A DNA stretch of 5,088 nucleotides from Candidatus Bipolaricaulota bacterium. GTDB lineage: Bacteria > Bipolaricaulota > Bipolaricaulia > Bipolaricaulales > Bipolaricaulaceae. Below are positions 1 through 5,044 of this stretch, in pieces. How positions within the stretch are numbered: position 1 is the stretch's first letter; each line of letters opens with the position of its first letter. A program made the translations under genes and the position numbers. The stretch covers positions 1 to 5,088 of the forward strand of contig DQVA01000227.1 in NCBI GenBank assembly GCA_015661965.1, in the 5' to 3' direction. Under the pieces are notes generated by a model. It worked only from the letters and a program-made list of their open reading frames with translations. It was not told the DNA's origin and did no database searches.

Positions 1-1
1 C

Positions 2-1048
2 CAGGCTTGGGGGGGGAGTTGGGAGGGGAGCCTGTCCTGGCAGCCGGAGCGGCTGCAGCTCTCCCTCTCCGGGACGGCAGGTCAGGTGGACTGGAACCTG
101 GTATGGGGGGAAGCCAAGACAGGGGAGATCACCTACCGCCGGGCGCCGGAACTTTCCCTCAGCCCAGCTGCAGTACCGGTGCTGGGGGGAACGTTCTCCC
201 TCAGACTGGTGTGGGGGCGGTACTTCGAGGAGCAGGCCGGCTGGCGCACCCAGGTTTCCGCCTCTTGGAGCCGCAGCTGGGAGCTGGGCCGGCTGCGGTT
301 TTCCCTTCCCATCTCCGGCTCCCTGGACCAGTACCCGGCCGGGGAGCGGGCGTTGCTCTCCCTGACCCCCACCCTCTCGCTGGACGGCCTGACCTTGAAG
401 TACACAGGCCGGCTGCGGGCCGGGCGCTCCCCGTTCGAGTTCGACCGGAAGCCCCCCCAGAGCCGACTTGGGGTGTCGCTCTCGGCCAGCGAGGGGGAGC
501 TGCGGGGAACCCTGTCTTTCGGCTGGGACTTGACCACCGGCAAGCTGCTCCCGGGCCGCTGGCAGCTCTCCTTGCCGGGGCTGGAGCTCAACACCCGCCT
601 CTCCTTGGCGCCGCTTGCCCCGATGGAGACTGATTTCAAGGCCACCTTCGCCGGGGAGTGGTTCCGGCTGAGCTTGGTGGGGGGGATCGGCTATACCCCC
701 CTCCGGGGCAAGGACCTGCTCATCAAGGGGCGGTTGTGGGGGGGGGACTGGCAGCTCTCCGGCGGGGTGCGCCTCGCCACCTTCCCGGCCGCCCTGAAGC
801 GGTTGGCCGCCAGTTACGAAGCATCTTGGGGAGAGGTGTGGAGGGCAGAGGTGGCGGGGGAGTACGACTTTTACACCGGTCGGCTGCTGCAGCTCCGGGC
901 CGGGCTCCTCCGCACCTTCGCCGGATGTCTTCGCGCCGGGGTGGAGGTGTACCTGGGGGGGATCAGGTTCACGCTGGTGGTGCCGGCGTTTCCCCAAGCC
1001 AAAGCGCGGTTCGCCCCCTTGGACGAGGGGCTTAGGCTGGGAGGGTGA
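2..1048 (+). CDS. Probable outer-membrane beta-barrel protein, LptD/OstA-like C-terminal part (5'-truncated by window edge)
   Basis: The frame is open from base 2 to a TGA at 1046-1048 with no stop, giving 348 visible residues. A GTG at 86 could be a start, but it has no convincing Shine-Dalgarno sequence, and the same strand pattern continues upstream of it, so the gene most likely begins outside the window. The protein has short alternating polar/hydrophobic stretches rich in Trp, Tyr, Gly, Leu and Arg (for example TFSLRLVWGRYF and FRLSLVGGIGY), typical of transmembrane beta strands, and no hydrophobic helix. Near the end, a YDFYTGRLLQLRAGLLRTF stretch is followed by a lone Cys (AGCLRAGVEVY) and then FTLVVPAFPQAK. 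This order recalls the LptD C-terminus, where a Cys-containing strand precedes a strand ending in a 'fP' motif. If so, it would insert LPS or a related lipid into the outer membrane. That family call is inferred from pattern memory; a generic barrel protein is the alternative. The coding strand carries several 6-9 base G tracts. Confidence 0.6.
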   Translation, partial: QAWGGSWEGSLSWQPERLQLSLSGTAGQVDWNLVWGEAKTGEITYRRAPELSLSPAAVPVLGGTFSLRLVWGRYFEEQAGWRTQVSASWSRSWELGRLRFSLPISGSLDQYPAGERALLSLTPTLSLDGLTLKYTGRLRAGRSPFEFDRKPPQSRLGVSLSASEGELRGTLSFGWDLTTGKLLPGRWQLSLPGLELNTRLSLAPLAPMETDFKATFAGEWFRLSLVGGIGYTPLRGKDLLIKGRLWGGDWQLSGGVRLATFPAALKRLAASYEASWGEVWRAEVAGEYDFYTGRLLQLRAGLLRTFAGCLRAGVEVYLGGIRFTLVVPAFPQAKARFAPLDEGLRLGG

Positions 1049-1055
1049 ACCCGAT

Positions 1056-1061
1056 TATAAT
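1056..1061 (+). promoter_or_regulatory. Candidate -10 box TATAAT just before the phosphatidyltransferase gene
   Basis: A perfect TATAAT stands in GC-rich DNA and ends 9 bases before the ATG at 1071. TTAGGC (1032-1037), 18 bases upstream, could be a weak -35. Transcription would start within a few bases of the ATG, so the transcript would be nearly leaderless and would lose most of the GGAGGT at 1062-1067. The box may therefore give a secondary transcript while the main mRNA reads through from the barrel gene, or it may be a chance match. Confidence 0.35.
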
Positions 1062-1067
1062 GGAGGT
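1062..1067 (+). promoter_or_regulatory. Shine-Dalgarno site of the phosphatidyltransferase gene
   Basis: GGAGGT lies 3 bases before the ATG at 1071. The spacing is short but workable, and it supports that ATG as the start. It directly follows the TATAAT at 1056-1061. Confidence 0.6.
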
Positions 1068-1070
1068 GGA

Positions 1071-1613
1071 ATGGGCAAGAGGAGGCTTCCCGATCTTCTT
1101 ACCGCCTCGCGGGCGCTTATTGCCTCGGCCATCCTGGGGCTGATCCCGGCCGGGCCGCAGGCCCTGCGCTCGGTGACCTTGCTCTTGCTCCTGGGGTGGA
1201 CCACCGACATGCTGGATGGGCGGCTGGCCAGGCGGCTGGATAAGGGACCCACTTGGATCGGTGAGCACGAGTTCCAGTTCGATATGCTGATGGTGCTGGC
1301 CTCGGCCATTTACTTGGTGGCAGTGGGATTGGTGCCACGGGGGCTGGGGATAAGCTACCTGGCCCTAGCGGTGCCCCTCTCGCTGGCGGTGCACCTGCGG
1401 GGGGAGGAGTTCCTCAAGTTCAAGGCCTTCACCATGCTGGTGGCCTTCCCGTGGGTGTTCGCCCCGTTCGTCGTGGCCTACTTCCACGAGCGGCAAGCCG
1501 CCTACCTGGGCCTCCTGTGGATGGCGGTAGCCCTGGTGCTGGACTGGCGGCGGTTCAGCGGGGTAGTGGGGGATTTCCTGGCCGGGGCCAAGGCGTTCCT
1601 GCGCCGCCCGTAA
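1071..1613 (+). CDS. CDP-alcohol phosphatidyltransferase family membrane protein with a variant active-site motif
   Basis: This 180-residue integral membrane protein matches the family that swaps CMP of a CDP-linked lipid or alcohol for another alcohol, making phospholipids such as phosphatidylglycerol phosphate or phosphatidylinositol phosphate. The N-terminus (LPDLLTASRALIASAIL) resembles the 'lPn-lT-R' opening of PgsA-like enzymes. The signature DxxDGxxAR is present as D46, D49, G50, A53 and R54. The second half, normally GxxxDxxxD, reads IGEHEFQFD: the last Asp (D71) is kept, the preceding Asp position is E67 and the usual Gly is I63 (G64 is next to it). Hydrophobic segments lie at about 15-28, 33-48, 72-88, 94-107, 119-138 and 142-157, which fits the six-helix fold. 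The ATG has GGAGGT just upstream. The gene lies 22 bases after the barrel gene and may share its transcript. The substrate cannot be told from sequence; E67 could still bind metal, so activity is plausible but not certain. Confidence 0.85.
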   Translation: MGKRRLPDLLTASRALIASAILGLIPAGPQALRSVTLLLLLGWTTDMLDGRLARRLDKGPTWIGEHEFQFDMLMVLASAIYLVAVGLVPRGLGISYLALAVPLSLAVHLRGEEFLKFKAFTMLVAFPWVFAPFVVAYFHERQAAYLGLLWMAVALVLDWRRFSGVVGDFLAGAKAFLRRP

Positions 1614-1622
1614 CCGGAGGGG

Positions 1623-2624
1623 TTAGAGCAAGGTGGTGGGGGCGCGGCCCAAGTGCCGATATGCCTTCTCGGTGGCCTGGCGCCCTTGGGGGGTACGGCG
1701 GATGAACCCCTTGGCGATGAGGTATGGCTCGTAGACCTCGGAGATGGTGTCCCGGTCCTCCCCCAGGGCGGCGGCCAGGGTCTCCAGTCCCACCGGCCCC
1801 CCCTCGAACCGGTCGATGATCACCCCCAAGATCTTCCGATCCAGGCCGTCCAGGCCCTCGGCGTCGATCCCCAGCATCTCCAAGGTCTTCCGGGCGAGGA
1901 CTCCATCCACCGCGTTCGCCCCGGCCACTTGGACGACGTCCCGCGCTCTTCTCAGGAGCCGCAAGGCGATTCTGGGGGTGCCCCGGGCCCGGGCAGCCAG
2001 CTCCCGTGCCCCCTCAGCGGTGACCGTGATCCCCAACTTGGCCCCGGCCCGGCGGATGATCTCCGCCAGCTCCTCCGGCCGGTAGAACTCCAGGCGAAAG
2101 GTGACCTCGAACCGATCCCGCAGTGGCGAGGTGAGGAGGCCCTCCCGGGTGGTGGCCCCCACCAGGGTGAATGGGGCCAGTTCCAGGCGGATGGAGCGGG
2201 CGTGGGGCCCCTCCCCTAGCACGATGTCCAGCTTGTAGTCCTCCATGGCCGGGTATAAGACCTCCTCCACCTGCCGACGGAGCCGATGTATCTCGTCTAT
2301 GAAGAATACGTCCCGGGGCGACAGGCGGGTGAGGATGGAGGCCAGGTCCCCGGGCCGCTCGATGGCCGGGCCGCTGGACACCTTGATCGCCGCCCCCATC
2401 TCCTCGGCGATGATGTGGGCCAGGGTGGTCTTCCCCAGCCCCGGGGGGGAGAGAAGGAGCACGTGATCCAGCGGTTCTCCCCGCGCCTTGGCCGCTTGGA
2501 TGTAGATCTTGAGCCGTTCCTTGATTCCCTCCTGGCCCACGAACTCGGCCAGGGTGTGGGGGCGCAGGGAGCGCATGTTATGTTCGGCCCCCTGGGGCTC
2601 TGGGCGTAACAGTTCCTCTGACAT
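1623..2624 (-). CDS. ruvB: Holliday junction branch migration ATPase RuvB
   Basis: The product is the AAA+ motor that, as hexamers with RuvA, drives branch migration of Holliday junctions in recombinational repair. It has 333 residues, the normal family length. Visible motifs are Walker A SPPGLGKTT (59-67), Walker B DVFFIDEIH (105-113, with D110 and E111), sensor 1 GATTR (156-160), the arginine-finger segment LRDRF (R171), sensor 2 RGTPRIALRLLRR (R218) and a C-terminal winged helix with GGPVGLETLA (275-284), EPYL (299-302) and RTPQGR (310-315). The first Walker A residue is Ser, where RuvB proteins normally have Gly. I chose the ATG at 2624 because the protein then begins MSEELLRPEP a few residues before the conserved LRP-FVGQE block. 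Upstream in-frame starts (ATG at 2642 and 2633, TTG at 2720) would add a Pro/Ala-rich tail without homology. There is no clear Shine-Dalgarno site, but TAAAAT ends 7 bases before this ATG. The gene stands alone, convergent with the phosphatidyltransferase gene (9-base gap) and divergent from the AOR operon. Confidence 0.97.
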   Translation of the reverse strand: MSEELLRPEPQGAEHNMRSLRPHTLAEFVGQEGIKERLKIYIQAAKARGEPLDHVLLLSPPGLGKTTLAHIIAEEMGAAIKVSSGPAIERPGDLASILTRLSPRDVFFIDEIHRLRRQVEEVLYPAMEDYKLDIVLGEGPHARSIRLELAPFTLVGATTREGLLTSPLRDRFEVTFRLEFYRPEELAEIIRRAGAKLGITVTAEGARELAARARGTPRIALRLLRRARDVVQVAGANAVDGVLARKTLEMLGIDAEGLDGLDRKILGVIIDRFEGGPVGLETLAAALGEDRDTISEVYEPYLIAKGFIRRTPQGRQATEKAYRHLGRAPTTLL

Positions 2625-2708
2625 CGCCGCCATTTTATCCATGGGCTCAGCTGACACCCAACCCGATCCGTCCGGCGCATTTGGTGCCCGGGCGGGCGGA
2701 GGTGTAAA
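2625..2708. promoter_or_regulatory. Divergent promoter region between ruvB and the AOR operon
   Basis: These 84 bases separate the two divergent transcription units and must hold at least one promoter. On the minus strand, TTGGGT (2661-2656) and TAAAAT (2637-2632) are 18 bases apart; the latter ends 7 bases before the ruvB ATG, which would give an almost leaderless mRNA. On the plus strand, TTGGTG (2681-2686) and TAAATT (2705-2710) are also 18 bases apart and would start transcription near the ATG at 2721. The hexamers match consensus only partly at -35. No clear operator palindrome is seen. Confidence 0.45.
2698..2703 (+). promoter_or_regulatory. Shine-Dalgarno site that favours the TTG start of the ferredoxin subunit
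   Basis: GGAGGT lies 5 bases before the TTG at 2709, the same motif and spacing as at the GTG start of the next gene. It is 17 bases from the ATG at 2721, too far for efficient use. This favours the TTG, unless transcription begins downstream at the TAAATT box. Confidence 0.55.
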
Positions 2709-3128
2709 TTGGGGCCGCAAATGCTGAGGCGGCTCTCGGTGGTGGACGTGGATAGGTGTGTGGACTGCCTCCTGTGCGCGTTCGCGTGCGCGCGGCGGTT
2801 CGGGGAAGGGGGTCTGGCCCGGTCGGCCATCGCAGTGCGGTCCGTAGGCGGGATGGAGCGGGGGTTCGTGGTGGTGGTCTGCCGCGCCTGTGAGGACCCT
2901 TCATGTCTTGCCGCCTGCCCCGTGGGCGCCATCAGGAAGGCCGAAGTGGGGGTGCGGGTGGACCTCGAGCGGTGCATCGGCTGCGGGATGTGCGTTCGGG
3001 CGTGCCCCATCGGCGCGGTGTTCTGGGACGAGGAGCGGGGAAAACCCGTGATCTGCCGCCACTGCGGCCTCTGTGCCCGGTTCTGCCCCCACGGGGTGCT
3101 CGCGTTCGAGGAGGTGTCCCGTGGATAG
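2709..3128 (+). CDS. Four-cluster [4Fe-4S] ferredoxin-like subunit of an aldehyde oxidoreductase
   Basis: This 139-residue protein has exactly 16 cysteines in four groups, enough for four [4Fe-4S] clusters: C17/20/23/27, C58/61/66/70 (CxxCxxxxCxxxCP), C89/92/95/99 (CIGCGMCVRACP) and C116/119/122/126 (CRHCGLCARFCP). There is no signal peptide or membrane helix, so it is expected in the cytoplasm. The arrangement matches the small electron-transfer subunits paired with AOR-family enzymes, such as P. furiosus WOR5, Caldicellulosiruptor GOR and Aromatoleum AorA. It would carry electrons from the large subunit to ferredoxin or another acceptor. Its stop codon overlaps the start of the catalytic-subunit gene by 8 bases, which implies translational coupling and roughly equal amounts. 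The start is uncertain: TTG 2709 has GGAGGT at 5 bases, while ATG 2721 would remove only four residues (MGPQ) and no cysteine. Related DmsB/HycB-type proteins share the fold, but the neighbour makes the AOR role most likely. Confidence 0.88.
   Translation: MGPQMLRRLSVVDVDRCVDCLLCAFACARRFGEGGLARSAIAVRSVGGMERGFVVVVCRACEDPSCLAACPVGAIRKAEVGVRVDLERCIGCGMCVRACPIGAVFWDEERGKPVICRHCGLCARFCPHGVLAFEEVSRG
3110..3115 (+). promoter_or_regulatory. Shine-Dalgarno site inside the ferredoxin gene for the AOR GTG start
   Basis: GGAGGT lies 5 bases before the GTG at 3121, within the last codons of the ferredoxin-like gene. It selects this GTG over in-frame starts further upstream (from 3073), which would add 16 residues that are only a shadow of the cysteine-rich frame. 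Confidence 0.7.
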
Positions 3129-4881
3129 GCATCTATCTCGCGTCCTCTACGTGGATCTTTCCACGCACCGGTACTGGGTCGAAGAACGGGGGGAGCTCTT
3201 TCGGGCCCGGCTGGGGGGGACGGGGGTCGCCATCGAACTTCTGCACGAACTCTGTCCCCGGGACGCCGACCCCCTCTCCCCGGAGAACCCGGTGATCCTC
3301 GCGGTGGGGCCCCTCTCCGCCCTGCTGCCGCTGGCGTCGAAGACGGTGGCCGTCTTCAAATCGCCCCACACCGGGAATTTGGGGGAGTCCCACTGCGGGG
3401 GCCGCTCGGCGGTGGCCCTGCGCCTTGCGGGCTACGGGGCGCTGGTGATCACGGGGAAGAGCGACACCCCTGTCTACATCGTGATCGAGGGCGAGCGGGT
3501 GCACTTCCGGGACGCTCGGGCCCTGTGGGGCCTCACCTCTTCGTTCACCGTGGGGCGCATCATCCGCGAGCGGGAGGGGGGATCCGGGATCCGTTCCATC
3601 CTCCGCACCGGGATCGCCGGGGAGAACCTGGTTACCTACGCCAGTGTGGTCACCGAAAGCTACCGCCATTTCGGGAGGCTGGGCCTGGGGGCGGTGTTCG
3701 GTGCCAAGCACCTCAAGGCGGTGGTGATCATCGGGAAAGGCCGCGTCCCCGTGGCCGATCCCCCGGGATACAGCCGCCTGTATCGAGAGCTCCACGAGCG
3801 GGCGGTGCGCTCCGAGCTGTTCCGGAAATATCATGACCTCGGCACCCCCCAGAACGTGCGCACCTTGAACGCCATCGGGGCCCTACCGGTGCGGAACCTC
3901 CACGACAACCGGTACCGGGACGAGGTCCCGTTCACCGGGGAGGCGATGGCCGAGCGGTATCTGGGCCGGCGGCTGGCGTGCGCCGGGTGTCCGGTGGCCT
4001 GCATCCACCTGGCCGCCCTCAAGGAGCCCTACCCCGACGAGCCCTTCTTCTACAAGACGACCTTCGTTTCCTACGACTACGAACCGATATATGCCCTGGG
4101 GACGCTGCTCGGCGGGGAGGACCCGGAGGGTTATCTCAAGCTGATGGACGTGCTCGAACATCTGGGGTTGGATGCGATGAGCTGTGGGGTGGTGCTCGCG
4201 TGGGCCACCGAGGCGTTCGAGCGGGGCCTCCTCACGGAGCGGGACACCGGGGGGCTCGTCCCCCGCTGGGGCGACTACGGCGTCTACCCCGAGCTGGCGC
4301 GGCGGATCGCCCGGCGCCAGGGGGAGCTATACGACCACCTCGCCCGCGGGGTGATGGCGGCCGCGGCCCGCTATGGGGGGGAGGATTTCGCCCTGGCGTT
4401 CGGGGGGAACGAGATGCCCGGCTACCACACCGGCCCCGGGGCTTACCTCACCTATCTCCTCGGGGCGCGGCACTCCCACCTCGATTCCGCCGGCTACGCC
4501 GTGGACCAGGTCGATCTGCGGGAGGGGCGGAAGAGGGCCCCGGAGGAGCTCGCCCGGGCGCTGTTCTCCGAGGAGGCCCGCCGCCAGATCCTCTCATCGC
4601 TTGTCGTTTGCTTCTTCGCCCGGGGCCTCTACGACTTCAAGGTGGTCTCCCGGTGCCTTGCCGTGCTGGGGGAGGAGTGGGACGAGGGCACGCTCCGGTC
4701 CCTGGGCGAGGGGATCCTGCGCCGGAAATACGAGTTCAAGCTGGGTGCCGGGTTCGACCCAGGGAAGCTGCACATCCCTGCCCGCATCACCGAGACCCCC
4801 ACCCCACATGGGGAGATCGACCCCGGCTACCTGCGCGCGGCGGCCGCGGCCCTCGCGGCCCTCCTTACGTCCTCGGATTAA
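3121..4881 (+). CDS. Aldehyde:ferredoxin oxidoreductase family catalytic subunit (W/Mo-bispterin)
   Basis: The product is a 586-residue AOR-family enzyme that would oxidise an aldehyde to its carboxylic acid at a tungsten (or molybdenum) bis-pterin site. The N-terminal domain has YVDLSTHRYWVE, LGGTGVAIELL, VGPLSA, the SPHTGNLGES-CGGR region (81-95) and RLGLGAVFGAKHLKAVVI. The cluster-binding cysteines are C287, C290 and C294 (CAGCPVAC) plus C497 (SLVVCFF), very close to C288, C291, C295 and C494 of P. furiosus AOR. Another typical element is YDYEPIYALG (318-327). The first pterin motif is EHLGLDA (346-352, Glu for the usual Asp) and the second is SSLVVC (492-497), far from the usual DxxGLC. 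A GARHSHLDSAGY segment (448-459) sits where classical AORs differ. The C-terminus is shorter than in classical AORs of about 605 residues and lacks their final region. The GTG start is set by GGAGGT and overlaps the ferredoxin gene, its likely partner subunit. Substrate and metal cannot be told; no cofactor-synthesis genes are in the window. Confidence 0.92.
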   Translation: MDRHLSRVLYVDLSTHRYWVEERGELFRARLGGTGVAIELLHELCPRDADPLSPENPVILAVGPLSALLPLASKTVAVFKSPHTGNLGESHCGGRSAVALRLAGYGALVITGKSDTPVYIVIEGERVHFRDARALWGLTSSFTVGRIIREREGGSGIRSILRTGIAGENLVTYASVVTESYRHFGRLGLGAVFGAKHLKAVVIIGKGRVPVADPPGYSRLYRELHERAVRSELFRKYHDLGTPQNVRTLNAIGALPVRNLHDNRYRDEVPFTGEAMAERYLGRRLACAGCPVACIHLAALKEPYPDEPFFYKTTFVSYDYEPIYALGTLLGGEDPEGYLKLMDVLEHLGLDAMSCGVVLAWATEAFERGLLTERDTGGLVPRWGDYGVYPELARRIARRQGELYDHLARGVMAAAARYGGEDFALAFGGNEMPGYHTGPGAYLTYLLGARHSHLDSAGYAVDQVDLREGRKRAPEELARALFSEEARRQILSSLVVCFFARGLYDFKVVSRCLAVLGEEWDEGTLRSLGEGILRRKYEFKLGAGFDPGKLHIPARITETPTPHGEIDPGYLRAAAAALAALLTSSD

Positions 4882-4896
4882 CCGCACCCCGCGGGC

Positions 4897-4917
4897 CCGG
4901 CCCTTGACTGGGGCTGG
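4897..4917 (+). terminator. GC-rich hairpin after the AOR gene, possible terminator without a U tract
   Basis: CCGGCCC (4897-4903) can pair with GGGCTGG (4911-4917) around a 7-base loop, giving seven pairs including one G-U, 15 bases after the AOR stop. No T run follows, so it would be an imperfect intrinsic terminator at best, or a 3'-end stabilising hairpin. The loop contains TTGACT, which may instead be a -35 box. Confidence 0.3.
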
Positions 4918-4932
4918 AGAATTGCGTAATTA
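4904..4932 (+). promoter_or_regulatory. Candidate promoter in an AT-rich patch (TTGACT, 17 bases, TAATTA)
   Basis: TTGACT (4904-4909) matches five of six -35 consensus bases. Exactly 17 bases later lies TAATTA (4927-4932), a poor -10 by sequence but inside the most AT-rich stretch of the window (about 4919-4946). AATTG (4920-4924) and CAATT (4934-4938) form a small inverted repeat around it that could be an operator. A start about 7 bases later would fall just before the palindromic block at 4947. Confidence 0.3.
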
Positions 4933-4946
4933 ACAATTAGCAGTTA

Positions 4947-5020
4947 GCCAGAGGAGGGATGAAGTGAACGCAGCGAGTATCGCGGAGAGGAAGTGCGTGG
5001 GCGCTTACTCCCCCTCTGGC
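4947..5020. repeat. 74-base nested inverted repeat: candidate structured RNA or palindromic element
   Basis: GCCAGAGG (4947-4954) is perfectly complementary to CCTCTGGC (5013-5020). Inside it, GGGA (4956-4959) can pair with TCCC (5009-5012), AAGTG (4962-4966) with CGCTT (5002-5006, one G-U), ACGCA (4968-4972) with TGCGT (4994-4998), and GCGA (4973-4976) with TCGC (4980-4983). All these helices are mutually compatible and form one long interrupted stem with a purine-rich internal loop (GGAGAGGAAG, 4984-4993). I recognise no known RNA family. It could be an RNA gene, a leader element of a downstream gene, or a small mobile palindromic repeat. The strand is not determined. Confidence 0.45.
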
Positions 5021-5044
5021 TTTGCACTCCTAGTTATCGGGATT

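Noticed and set aside
1611..1625. Bidirectional terminator between the convergent genes (TAACC-GGAGG-GGTTA)
   Set aside because: The two stop codons form a 5-bp palindrome with a 5-base loop, but the stem is short, AT-rich at its base and has no T run; probably chance.
1653..2609. Long open frames on the + strand opposite ruvB (1653-2219 and 2286-2609)
   Set aside because: They are antisense shadows of a conserved RuvB, Pro/Gly/Arg-rich with no recognisable domain, as expected in GC-rich DNA.
2625..2720. N-terminally extended RuvB starting from TTG 2720
   Set aside because: The extra 32 residues are Pro/Ala-rich, have no family counterpart, would run through the promoter region and overlap the divergent gene start.
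3133..3834. 233-residue open frame on the minus strand within the AOR gene
   Set aside because: It is a shadow of a well-supported AOR gene, with no domain and a low-complexity His/Pro/Gly-rich product.
3978..4907. 309-residue open frame in another + frame of the AOR gene
   Set aside because: It overlaps conserved AOR coding sequence and is very Arg/Pro/Gly-rich; a frame artefact of GC-rich codons.
4957..4983. Resemblance of GGATGAAG-ACGCAGCGA to a conserved stretch of 5.8S or the 5' part of 23S rRNA
   Set aside because: Only about 20 bases are similar and the flanks do not continue as rRNA. The bases are explained by the local palindrome pairing.
4943..5020. Integron attC-like site (GTTAGCC followed by a palindrome)
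   Set aside because: GTTAGCC does not fit GTTRRRY, no matching RYYYAAC box is paired with it, and no integrase or cassette is seen.
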